From positions 1 to 59,003 of the forward strand of contig NZ_SNZJ01000011.1 in the NCBI RefSeq assembly GCF_004363555.1: DNA of 59,003 nt, written 5' to 3'. Position numbers and translations under genes: made by a program. The notes under the pieces were generated by a model. It was given only the letters and a program-made list of their open reading frames with translations, ran no database searches and was not told the origin of the DNA. The DNA comes from Halomonas ventosae (GTDB lineage Bacteria; Pseudomonadota; Gammaproteobacteria; Pseudomonadales; Halomonadaceae). Of the stretch, positions 1 to 10,417 are shown piece after piece. Positions within the stretch are counted from its first letter, which is position 1, and each line of letters begins with the position of its first letter.

Positions 1-96
1 CGCTTGGCCGCTTGGCCGCTTGGCCGCTTGGCCGCTTGGCCGCTTGGCCGCTTGGCCGCTTGGCCGCTTGGCCGCTTGGCCGCTTGGCCGCTTGGC
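1..96. repeat. Octamer tandem repeat, 12 perfect copies, cut by window edge
   Basis: Twelve uninterrupted copies of CGCTTGGC run from the first base to position 96 and stop one base before the recO ribosome binding site region. The array probably continues to the left. The unit is not a multiple of three, all frames through it give low-complexity peptide, and the recO family has no such N-terminal extension, so it is intergenic. Degenerate copies reappear after recO at 840-863. Confidence 0.95.
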
Positions 97-109
97 AGAA
101 GGATCGATC

Positions 110-826
110 ATGCAACCCCAGCCAGCTTACCTGTTGCACAAGCGCCCCTACCGCGAGACCAGCGCCCTGGTCGACCTGCTGACCCTGCACCACGGGCGCG
201 TCAGGGCCGTGGCCCAGGGCGTCCAGCGCCCCGGGTCGCGTTCGCGAGGCCGGCTGCAGCCCTTCGCCCCGCTGCATGTCACCTGGGTCGGCGAGGGCGA
301 GCTCAAGCGCCTGCGGCTGATGGAGGGGCGCGGCAGTGCGGCGCTGCTCGCCGGCGAGGGACTCCTCTGTGGCCTCTATGCCAACGAGCTGCTGGCGCGG
401 GTACTGCCGGTGGAGTTGCCGGTCCCCGAGGTCTTCGCCTTCTACACCGCCATGCTCGAGGTGCTGCCGAGGCCCGAGGGGCGCGCCGGTGCGCTGCGTC
501 GGCTCGAGGCGGCGGTACTCGAGGCGCTGGACGCCTGGCCGCGCTTCACCGACCCCGAGGGGGGGGAGCTCGACCCCCAGCGTCGCTACGTGCTCGATCC
601 GGCCTCACGGGCCTTCGTGGCCGGCGAGGGCGGCATCGACGGGCGCACCCTGCGCCTGCTGGCCAGCGGTGACTGGGCCGAGCCGGGGCTCGCCGGTCCC
701 GCCAAGGCGGTCACCCGGGCGGCGCTGGCCCCGCTGCTCGGCAGCCGTCCGCTGCGCTCCCGCGAGCTGATGCGCCAGCTTGCCCAGCGCCGCCGAGACC
801 ACACGGAAGCCAGGCAGCAGCCCTGA
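110..826 (+). CDS. recO: DNA repair protein RecO
   Basis: RecO is a recombination mediator that works with RecR and RecF to load RecA on SSB-coated single-stranded DNA and to anneal strands. The 238-residue product starts with the family N-terminal OB-fold signature (LLHKRPYRETSALVDLLT followed by HHGRVRAVAQGVQRPGS) and continues with a helical C-terminal half. The size matches the usual 230-250 residues. I chose the ATG at 110 because it follows AGAAGGA and begins the family-like sequence; the open frame upstream is only octamer repeat. It lies directly before pdxJ-acpS, the common proteobacterial order. Confidence 0.93.
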   Translation: MQPQPAYLLHKRPYRETSALVDLLTLHHGRVRAVAQGVQRPGSRSRGRLQPFAPLHVTWVGEGELKRLRLMEGRGSAALLAGEGLLCGLYANELLARVLPVELPVPEVFAFYTAMLEVLPRPEGRAGALRRLEAAVLEALDAWPRFTDPEGGELDPQRRYVLDPASRAFVAGEGGIDGRTLRLLASGDWAEPGLAGPAKAVTRAALAPLLGSRPLRSRELMRQLAQRRRDHTEARQQP

Positions 827-839
827 GAGCCTGACGTGG

Positions 840-916
840 CGTTTGGCCGCTTGGCTGCTTGGCGCTTACCCTTCTTCCTTGATTCCTTGATTCCTTGATT
901 CCTTGGTTCCTTGACC
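840..916. repeat. Two adjacent 8-bp microsatellites between recO and pdxJ
   Basis: Positions 840-863 hold three copies of the upstream octamer (CGTTTGGC, CGCTTGGC, TGCTTGGC). Positions 877-916 hold five copies of a second octamer: CCTTGATT three times, then CCTTGGTT and CCTTGACC. Both units contain CTTGG or CTTGA cores. The arrays fill most of the 110-bp recO-pdxJ gap, ending about 10 bp before the pdxJ ribosome binding site. Confidence 0.9.
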
Positions 917-936
917 CTCGACTCCCGGAGACCCCC

Positions 937-1737
937 ATGCACCCCCCGCGTATCCTGCTCGGCGTCAACATCGACCATATCGCCACCCTGCGCCAGGCCC
1001 GTGGTACCCGCTACCCGGACCCGGTCCAGGCAGCCCTGCTTGCCGAGGAGGCCGGCGCCGACGGCATCACCGTGCATCTGCGCGAGGACCGTCGCCATAT
1101 CCAGGATCGCGACGTGCGCCTGCTGGTTGATGTGCTCAATACTCGCATGAACCTGGAGATGGCGGTCACCGAGGAGATGATCGCCCTGGCCGAGGAGCTG
1201 CGCCCGGCCCATGTCTGTCTGGTGCCCGAGAAGCGTGAGGAGCTGACCACCGAGGGCGGCCTCGACGTGGTGGGGGGCTTCGCGGCCATCGCCGCGGCCT
1301 GCCGGCGCCTCGCCGCGGCCGGTTGCGAGGTCTCGCTGTTCATCGATCCCGAGCCTGCCCAGATCGAGGCCGCCGCCAGGGCCGGCGCGCCGGTGATCGA
1401 ATTGCATACCGGTGCCTATGCCGAGGTCTCGGGCGAGGCCGCCCGCCGTGAGCATGCCCGGCTCGCCGCCGCTGCCGAGATGGCCCATGAGCTGGGCCTC
1501 ACCGTGAACGCGGGCCACGGCCTCAACTACCACAACGTCGAGGCGATCGCCGCGCTGCCCGGGCTCCACGAGCTCAACATCGGCCATGCGATCATCGCCC
1601 GGGCGCTCTTCGTCGGCTTCAAGGAGGCCGTGGCCGAGATGAAGCGGCTGGCCATCGCCGGCCAGGAGGCGGGCTTCGTGGCCGCCCTCGAGGCGCACGA
1701 CCACGATCATGACGAGGAGGCGGACGGCTTCCGATGA
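937..1737 (+). CDS. pdxJ: Pyridoxine 5'-phosphate synthase
   Basis: PdxJ condenses 1-deoxyxylulose 5-phosphate with 3-amino-2-oxopropyl phosphate to make pyridoxine 5'-phosphate, the last ring-forming step of the DXP-dependent vitamin B6 pathway. The 266-residue TIM-barrel protein shows the family hallmarks [16 protein letters not shown] near the N-terminus, [11 protein letters not shown] around residue 45, a mid-protein EL-TGAYAE stretch and GHGLNYHNV near residue 195. I chose the ATG at 937 after CGGAG; the upstream in-frame sequence is microsatellite. Its stop overlaps the acpS start by four bases (ATGA), implying translational coupling. Confidence 0.96.
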   Translation: MHPPRILLGVNIDHIATLRQARGTRYPDPVQAALLAEEAGADGITVHLREDRRHIQDRDVRLLVDVLNTRMNLEMAVTEEMIALAEELRPAHVCLVPEKREELTTEGGLDVVGGFAAIAAACRRLAAAGCEVSLFIDPEPAQIEAAARAGAPVIELHTGAYAEVSGEAARREHARLAAAAEMAHELGLTVNAGHGLNYHNVEAIAALPGLHELNIGHAIIARALFVGFKEAVAEMKRLAIAGQEAGFVAALEAHDHDHDEEADGFR

Positions 1738-2050
1738 TCATCGGGATCGGTACCGACATCGCCCGGGTGGCCCGTTTCGAGCGGGCCATGGCGCGGCATG
1801 GCGAGCGCTTCGCGCAGCGCCTGCTCGGTGAGCGGGAGCGAGAGCGGTTCCGTGACCATCTGCTGCCCGCGGCCTTCCTGGCCAAGCGGTTCGCTGCCAA
1901 GGAGGCCTTCGTCAAGGCGCTGGGCACCGGCCTGCGCCGAGGCATGTGCTGGACCGAGATCCAGGTGGTCAACGATGCACTGGGGCGCCCGTCACTGGTG
2001 CTTTCCGGCAAGGCCCATGAGCTGGCCGAGGCGGCCGGAGTCCGGTCGCT

Positions 2051-4786
<2,736 letters not shown>

Positions 4787-4844
4787 CGGCAGGCTCGTCG
4801 GGCGGTGAATCGGCATCCAGTATGCCACAGGCCGGGCAGATGCC

Positions 4845-4873
4845 TGTCCAGTGTGCAGCCGCAGGGATATAAT
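4845..4873 (+). promoter_or_regulatory. Candidate sigma70 promoter of the cysM-relA-mazG run
   Basis: A perfect TATAAT hexamer lies at 4868-4873, 32 bp before the cysM start in the cysM/barA divergent gap. The hexamer at 4845-4850 (TGTCCA), 17 bp upstream, is a poor -35. The -10 match is clear; the promoter assignment is inference. Confidence 0.5.
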
Positions 4874-4904
4874 GCCGAAAAGGCGTTTCCATCAGGAAGG
4901 TTAC

Positions 4905-5801
4905 ATGCATTTCCCCACTCTCGAGGAGACCGTCGGCCACACGCCGCTGGTCCGTCTCAAGCGCATCACCGCCGGGCGCGGCAATACCCTGCTGGCCAAG
5001 CTGGAGGGCAACAATCCCGCCGGGTCGGTCAAGGACCGGCCGGCCCTTTCCATGCTCCAGGAGGCCGAGGCGCGTGGCGAGATCTCGCCCGGCGACACCC
5101 TGGTCGAGGCGACCTCCGGCAACACCGGGATCGCCCTGGCCATGGCGGCCGCCATCATGGGCTATCGCATGGTGCTGATCATGCCCGAGAGTGCTTCCGC
5201 CGAGCGCAAGCAGGCGATGGCCGCCTACGGCGCCGAGCTGATCGAGGTCAGCAAGGCAGGGGGCATGGAGGAGGCCCGCGACCTGGCCGAGGCGATGGTC
5301 GCCCGTGGGGAGGGCAAGCCGCTGAACCAGTTCGCCAACCCGGACAACCCCCTGGCGCACTACCGCACCACCGGCCCGGAACTCTGGGAGCAGACCGGCG
5401 GCACCATCACCCACTTCATCAGCTCCATGGGCACCACCGGCACCATCATGGGCGTGTCGCGCTACCTCAAGGAGCGCAACCCCGAGGTGCAGATCATCGG
5501 CCTGCAGCCCGAGGATGGTGCCAGCATCGCCGGCATCCGCCGCTGGCCGCCGGAGTACCTGCCGAGCATCTTCGATGCCAGCCGCGTCGACCGGGTGCTG
5601 GATATCGGCCAGCAGGAGGCCGAGGAGCACATGCGTCGCCTGGCCCGTGAGGAGGGCATCCTGTCCGGCGTGTCGTCCGGCGGGGCGCTCGCCGGGGCAC
5701 TGCGGGTCGCTGCCGAGGTCGAGAACGCGGTGATCGTCTTCATCGTCTGCGATCGCGGCGACCGCTATCTCTCCACCGGCCTGTTCGCCCCGGAGCGCTG
5801 A
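4905..5801 (+). CDS. cysM: Cysteine synthase B (O-acetylserine sulfhydrylase B)
   Basis: PLP-dependent enzyme that makes cysteine (or S-sulfocysteine from thiosulfate) from O-acetylserine. The 298-residue protein carries the PLP-lysine motif GNNPAGSVKDRPA near residue 40, the substrate/PLP loop EATSGNTGIALA near residue 70, SSMGTTGTIMGVSRYL and the C-terminal SGVSSGGAL loop. The length and the EARDLAEAM region fit CysM better than CysK. I chose the ATG at 4905 after AGGAAGG; the upstream in-frame ATG lacks a ribosome binding site and extends beyond the family N-terminus. It sits two bases before rlmD. Confidence 0.93.
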   Translation: MHFPTLEETVGHTPLVRLKRITAGRGNTLLAKLEGNNPAGSVKDRPALSMLQEAEARGEISPGDTLVEATSGNTGIALAMAAAIMGYRMVLIMPESASAERKQAMAAYGAELIEVSKAGGMEEARDLAEAMVARGEGKPLNQFANPDNPLAHYRTTGPELWEQTGGTITHFISSMGTTGTIMGVSRYLKERNPEVQIIGLQPEDGASIAGIRRWPPEYLPSIFDASRVDRVLDIGQQEAEEHMRRLAREEGILSGVSSGGALAGALRVAAEVENAVIVFIVCDRGDRYLSTGLFAPER

Positions 5802-5803
5802 GC

Positions 5804-7243
5804 ATGGCCATGCTGGGCAAGCGTCGCCCCGGGCGTGCCTCGTCGGGGGGCTCGGGGCTTGAGGGTCGCCAGGCAGAGCCGCGCGAGGCCACCGGGGCGC
5901 AGGACGCCCTGGAGATCCGTGGACTGGCCCATGACGGGCGCGGGGTGGCGCGCACCGCGCGAGGCAAGACGGTGTTCGTCGAGGGCGCCCTCCCGGGCGA
6001 GCGGGTGAGGGTCGCCGTCCATCGTACCCGCAAGCGCTTCGACGAGGCTCATGTGCGGGAACTGCTGGTGGCCTCGGCGGAGCGCGTCGCGCCCCCCTGT
6101 CCCCACTTCGGGCGCTGCGGCGGCTGCGACCTGCAGCACCTCGCCCTGCCGGCGCAGCGCCGCCACAAGCAGGCGGTACTGGAGGAGTTGCTGGGGCGCC
6201 AGGGCATCGCCCTGGCCGCGTCGCCCGAGCTGCTTGCCGGCGCGGGGGAGGGCTACCGGCGCCGCGCCCGCCTGGGCGTCAAGGTGGATGCCGACGGCGG
6301 CGTCCATCTGGGCTTTCGCGCCCGCCATAGCCACCGCCTGGTCGACATCGACGCCTGCACCGTGCTGGTGCCAGCCCTGGACGCCCTGCTGGTGCCGCTG
6401 CACCAGTTGCTGGCAGACCTCGAGGCACCGCGCCAGGTGGGACACCTCGAGCTGCTCGAGAGCGACCAGGGCGCAGTGGTGGTCGTGCGCCAGCTGCGTG
6501 ACCATCCCGGGGACGCCCGGCGCTGGCAGGCCTTCGCCAGGGCCCATGGCGTTCACCTGGCCCGCTGGCTGGGTCGCGAGGCGACCGAGCTCGACTGGCT
6601 GACCCCCGTACCGGCGCTCAGCTGCCCGGTGCCGGGGCCTGACGGGGCGCTCACCCTGGGCATCGCCCCCGGAGACTTCCTGCAGGCCAATGCCGAGGTC
6701 AATGACCTGATGGTGAGCACGGCGCTCTCCTGGCTCTCCCCGTTGGCCGCCGGCGAGCGGGTGCTGGACCTGTTCGCCGGCGTGGGCAACTTCAGCCTGC
6801 CGCTGGCCACCGCCGGTGCTCGGGTGACGGCGGTGGAGGGCAGCCCGGCGATGGTCGCGCGGCTCGGCGACAATGCCCGCGCCAATTCCCCGGGGCGTAG
6901 CCTGGTCCTCGAGGCGCGCCAGGCGGACCTCGCCGAACCGACGGCCGTGCGCGAGCTGCTCCAGGAGGTCGGCCCCGAGGTGGTGGTGCTGGACCCGCCC
7001 CGAGAAGGGGCCGAGGCGGCGAGCCGGGTACTGATGGAACATCCGGTGCCGCGGCTGCTCTACATCTCCTGTGACCCGGCCACCCTGGCCCGGGATGCGG
7101 CACACCTTGTGCATGGTGGCTATCGCATCCGGCATGCGGCCGTGGCCGACATGTTCGTGCACACCTCACACCTGGAATCCATGCTGCTGTTCGAGTATCC
7201 CGGCTCGGGGCGGCAGGCCCAAGGAGCGACAAGCGATGGTTAA
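5804..7243 (+). CDS. rlmD: 23S rRNA (uracil-1939-C5)-methyltransferase
   Basis: RlmD (formerly RumA) is a SAM-dependent iron-sulfur enzyme that methylates U1939 of 23S rRNA. The 479 residues contain an N-terminal basic tail, a TRAM-like domain (IRGLAHDGRGVAR...FVEGALPGERV), the [4Fe-4S] cysteines in CPHFGRCGGCDLQH plus a later Cys, and the Rossmann methyltransferase motifs VLDLFAGVGNFSLPLA and VLDPPREGA. The nucleophile-base region is YISCDPATLARD. The N-terminal extension makes it longer than the E. coli enzyme (433). The start is two bases after cysM, and the stop overlaps the relA start by eight bases. Confidence 0.94.
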   Translation: MAMLGKRRPGRASSGGSGLEGRQAEPREATGAQDALEIRGLAHDGRGVARTARGKTVFVEGALPGERVRVAVHRTRKRFDEAHVRELLVASAERVAPPCPHFGRCGGCDLQHLALPAQRRHKQAVLEELLGRQGIALAASPELLAGAGEGYRRRARLGVKVDADGGVHLGFRARHSHRLVDIDACTVLVPALDALLVPLHQLLADLEAPRQVGHLELLESDQGAVVVVRQLRDHPGDARRWQAFARAHGVHLARWLGREATELDWLTPVPALSCPVPGPDGALTLGIAPGDFLQANAEVNDLMVSTALSWLSPLAAGERVLDLFAGVGNFSLPLATAGARVTAVEGSPAMVARLGDNARANSPGRSLVLEARQADLAEPTAVRELLQEVGPEVVVLDPPREGAEAASRVLMEHPVPRLLYISCDPATLARDAAHLVHGGYRIRHAAVADMFVHTSHLESMLLFEYPGSGRQAQGATSDG

Positions 7244-9521
7244 AGTGCGTGAAGAGCAGCCGCTGACCCGGGACGGGAGGGTCGATATCGACCAGTGGCT
7301 CACGCGCCTGCAGGATGACGTCAAGCTGCGTGACGTCGACGAGATGCGCCGTACCTGTGAGCTGGCCCAGCAGCTGGAGCTGGCCTCCGACCGCCCCCAC
7401 AAGGCCTGGCTGAAGGATGGCTCGAGCTTTCGCATGGGCCTGGAGATGGCCGATATCCTGGGCGAGCTCAAGCTCGACCAGCCGGCGCTGGAGGCCGCGG
7501 TGCTCTATCGGGCCGTCCGCGAGAAGCTGATCGGCCTCGAGGAGGTCGACAAGCGCTTCGGCCACGAGGTCGCCGGCCTTATCGACGGCGTGCTGCAGAT
7601 GGCCGCCATCAGCACCTTCCAGGCCCCCAGCCAGGGCCTGAGCCAGCATGACCAGCAGGACAACCTGCGCAAGATGCTGGTCAACCTGATCGACGACGTC
7701 CGCGTCGCCCTGATCAAGATCGCTGAGCGCACCTGCGCCCTGCGCCAGGTGCGCGATGCCCCGCGCGAGAAGCGCCTGCAGGTGGCCCGGGAGGTGTTCG
7801 ACATCTACGCGCCCCTGGCCCACCGCCTTGGCATCGGACAGCTCAAGTGGGAGCTCGAGGACCTCTCCTTCCGCTACCTGCACGAGGCGGAGTACAAGGC
7901 GATCGCCCGCCAGCTCGCGGAGAAGCGCCTGGACCGTGACCGCTACATCAGCGAGGTGGTGGAGACCCTCAAGTCGCTGATGACGGCCCAGGGGATCAGC
8001 CGCTACCAGGTCGACGGGCGCGCCAAGCACATCTACTCGATCTGGCGGAAAATGAAGCGCAAGCGCATCGACTTCTCGCAGGTCCACGACATCCGGGCGG
8101 TGCGCATCCTGGTGCCCGAGGTGACCGACTGCTACACGGTGCTGGGCATCGTCCACTCGCGCTGGCACCACGTCCCCAACGAGTTCGACGACTACATCGC
8201 CAACCCCAAGAAGAACGGCTACCAGTCGCTGCACACCGCGGTACTCGGGCCCGAGAACAAGGTCCTCGAGATCCAGATCCGCACCTTCGCCATGCACGAG
8301 GAGGCCGAGCTCGGGGTCTGCGCCCACTGGCGCTACAAGGGACACGACACCAGCGCACGCAGCGCCAGCTACGAGGAGAAGATCGCCTGGCTGCGCCAGG
8401 TGCTGGAGTGGCACGAGGAGGTGGGCGACTTCGGCGACCTGCGCGAGGGGCTGACCAGCGACGTGGCCCCGGACCGCATCTACGTCTTCACCCCGGATGG
8501 CCACGTCATTGACCTGCCCCGGGTCGCCACGCCGATCGACTTCGCCTACCGGGTGCACACCGAGGTGGGCCATCGCTGCCGGGGGGCCAAGGTCAACGGC
8601 CGCATCGTGCCGCTCACCTACCGGCTCAAGACCGGCCAGCAGGTGGAGATCCTTACCGCCAGCAAGGGCGGGCCGAGCCGCGACTGGCTCAACCCCAACC
8701 TGGGCTATGTGCGCACCTCCCGGGCGCGGGCCAAGATCCAGGCCTGGTTCAAGCTGCAGGCCCGCGACCGTAACCTCGAGGAGGGCCGGGCGCTGTTCGA
8801 GCGCGAGATGAAGCGCCTCGACGTCGAGGACATGGACCTGACCCGCCTGGCCAACAAGGTCAACTACCCCAGCCCGGACGACATGTATGCCGCCCTGGGT
8901 GCCGGGGACCTGCGCATCGGCCAGGTGCTCCACCAGGCCCAGCAGCTGTTCGGCGAGAGCGATGACCAGGAACAGCTCGACCGCCTGCTGGCCAAGCCCC
9001 GCAAGGCCCCGGGCAAGGGCAGCGGCAGCGATATCACCGTGCTCGGGGTGGGCAACCTCAAGACCAGCATGGCCAACTGCTGCCACCCGGTGCCCGGCGA
9101 CGCCATCGTCGGCTTCATCACCCAGGGGCGCGGCGTCACCGTGCACCGCCAGGACTGCCCCAACATCCTGCAGCTGCGCCTGGACGAGCCCCAGCGCATC
9201 ATCGAGGTGGAGTGGGGCGAGCGTGCCCGTACCCAGTACCCGGTGGACATCGAGATCCAGGCCTGGGACCGCTCCGGCCTGCTGCGAGACGTCACCGGCG
9301 TGCTCAGCAACGACCGCGTCAACGTGCTGTCGGTGAACACCCTCACCGATACCGAAGACGGCATCGCGCGGATGTCCATCACCGTCGAGGTCGACGGCCT
9401 GGAGACCCTGGGGCGCCTCTTCTCGCGCATCCAGCAGCTGCCCAACGTCATCGAAGTGCGACGGCTGCGCAGCGGGGGCGGTCAGGGCAAGTCGGGCAAG
9501 CGCAGGAGGAGGATGACATGA
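7236..9521 (+). CDS. relA: GTP pyrophosphokinase (ppGpp synthetase I)
   Basis: RelA makes (p)ppGpp from ATP and GTP/GDP when uncharged tRNA enters stalled ribosomes. The 761-residue protein has an N-terminal pseudo-hydrolase region without the HD catalytic pair, the synthetase domain with EFDDYIANPKKNGYQSLHTAV (the acidic EXDD variant typical of monofunctional RelA rather than SpoT), a TGS domain (YVFTPDGHVIDLPRVATPIDFAY), a zinc-finger-like NCCHPVPGD segment and a C-terminal ACT/RRM domain. I chose the ATG at 7236, preceded by AAGGAG, over upstream in-frame ATGs lying inside rlmD. The stop overlaps mazG by four bases. Confidence 0.96.
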   Translation: MVKVREEQPLTRDGRVDIDQWLTRLQDDVKLRDVDEMRRTCELAQQLELASDRPHKAWLKDGSSFRMGLEMADILGELKLDQPALEAAVLYRAVREKLIGLEEVDKRFGHEVAGLIDGVLQMAAISTFQAPSQGLSQHDQQDNLRKMLVNLIDDVRVALIKIAERTCALRQVRDAPREKRLQVAREVFDIYAPLAHRLGIGQLKWELEDLSFRYLHEAEYKAIARQLAEKRLDRDRYISEVVETLKSLMTAQGISRYQVDGRAKHIYSIWRKMKRKRIDFSQVHDIRAVRILVPEVTDCYTVLGIVHSRWHHVPNEFDDYIANPKKNGYQSLHTAVLGPENKVLEIQIRTFAMHEEAELGVCAHWRYKGHDTSARSASYEEKIAWLRQVLEWHEEVGDFGDLREGLTSDVAPDRIYVFTPDGHVIDLPRVATPIDFAYRVHTEVGHRCRGAKVNGRIVPLTYRLKTGQQVEILTASKGGPSRDWLNPNLGYVRTSRARAKIQAWFKLQARDRNLEEGRALFEREMKRLDVEDMDLTRLANKVNYPSPDDMYAALGAGDLRIGQVLHQAQQLFGESDDQEQLDRLLAKPRKAPGKGSGSDITVLGVGNLKTSMANCCHPVPGDAIVGFITQGRGVTVHRQDCPNILQLRLDEPQRIIEVEWGERARTQYPVDIEIQAWDRSGLLRDVTGVLSNDRVNVLSVNTLTDTEDGIARMSITVEVDGLETLGRLFSRIQQLPNVIEVRRLRSGGGQGKSGKRRRRMT

Positions 9522-10417
9522 GCAAGCCCCGCCATGACCTGGACGACCTGCTCACGCTGATGGCCGTGCTGCGCGACCCCGAGCAGGGCTGCCCGTGGGA
9601 CGTGAAGCAGGACTGGGACTCCATCGTGCCCCATACCCTGGAGGAGGCCTACGAGGTCGCCGACGCCATCGAGCGACGCGCCTGGGACGAGCTGCCCGGC
9701 GAGCTCGGCGACCTGCTCTTCCAGGTGGTCTACTACAGCCAGTTCGGGGCCGAGGAGGGACGCTTCGACTTTCATGAGGTGGTGCATGTCCTCACCGCCA
9801 AGATGCTGCGCCGCCATCCCCACGTCTTCCCCGACGGCACCCTGGCCTCGCGGCGCCCGCCCGGGGTCAGCGCCGAGGAAATCGAGACACGGCAGGTGCA
9901 TTCACGCTGGGAATCGTTGAAGGCCGAGGAGCGTGCCGAGCGGGCAAGCGACACACCCCCGGGTGACTCGGGCGACAGCACCGCGGCCTCGGTGCTGGAT
10001 GACGTCCCCCGGACCCTGCCGGCCCTCTCCCGGGCCGCCAAGCTCTCCAAGCGCGCCGCCCGGGTGGGCTTCGACTGGCCCGATGCCCGCGGCGTGCTGG
10101 CCAAGATCCGCGAGGAGCTCGACGAGGTGGAGCAGGCCCTGGCCGAGGGGGACCGCGCGCATGCCGCCGAGGAGGTGGGCGACCTGCTGTTCGCGGTGAC
10201 CAACCTGGCGCGCACGCTCAAGGCCGATCCCGAGCAGTGCCTGCGCGCCACCAATGCCAAGTTCGAGCGGCGCTTCCGCCACGTCGAAGCGGCCCTGGCC
10301 AGCGCCCGGGTACCGCTGGAGGAGGCCGGCCTGGCGGCCATGGAGCTTCACTGGCAGGCCGCCAAGCAGCTCGACCCCCCCGTTCAGGAACCGCCGCAAG
10401 GAGAGTCCCGGCCATGA
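9518..10417 (+). CDS. mazG: Nucleoside triphosphate pyrophosphohydrolase
   Basis: MazG hydrolyses (d)NTPs to monophosphates and pyrophosphate; in E. coli it moderates ppGpp accumulation downstream of RelA. The 299-residue product has two MazG domains: the first begins LMAVLRDPEQGCPWDVKQ and continues with the helical EEAYEVADAIE...ELGDLLFQVVYY metal-binding signature. The second carries EELDEVEQAL followed by EEVGDLLFAVTNLAR. It is longer than the E. coli protein, with a Ser/Thr-rich linker near residues 145-160. ATGA overlaps at both ends tie it to relA and ppc. Confidence 0.94.
   Translation: MSKPRHDLDDLLTLMAVLRDPEQGCPWDVKQDWDSIVPHTLEEAYEVADAIERRAWDELPGELGDLLFQVVYYSQFGAEEGRFDFHEVVHVLTAKMLRRHPHVFPDGTLASRRPPGVSAEEIETRQVHSRWESLKAEERAERASDTPPGDSGDSTAASVLDDVPRTLPALSRAAKLSKRAARVGFDWPDARGVLAKIREELDEVEQALAEGDRAHAAEEVGDLLFAVTNLARTLKADPEQCLRATNAKFERRFRHVEAALASARVPLEEAGLAAMELHWQAAKQLDPPVQEPPQGESRP

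Noticed and set aside
20..109. recO read from within the octamer array
   Set aside because: It only adds low-complexity WPLGRLAA repeats; a ribosome binding site and family start lie at 110.
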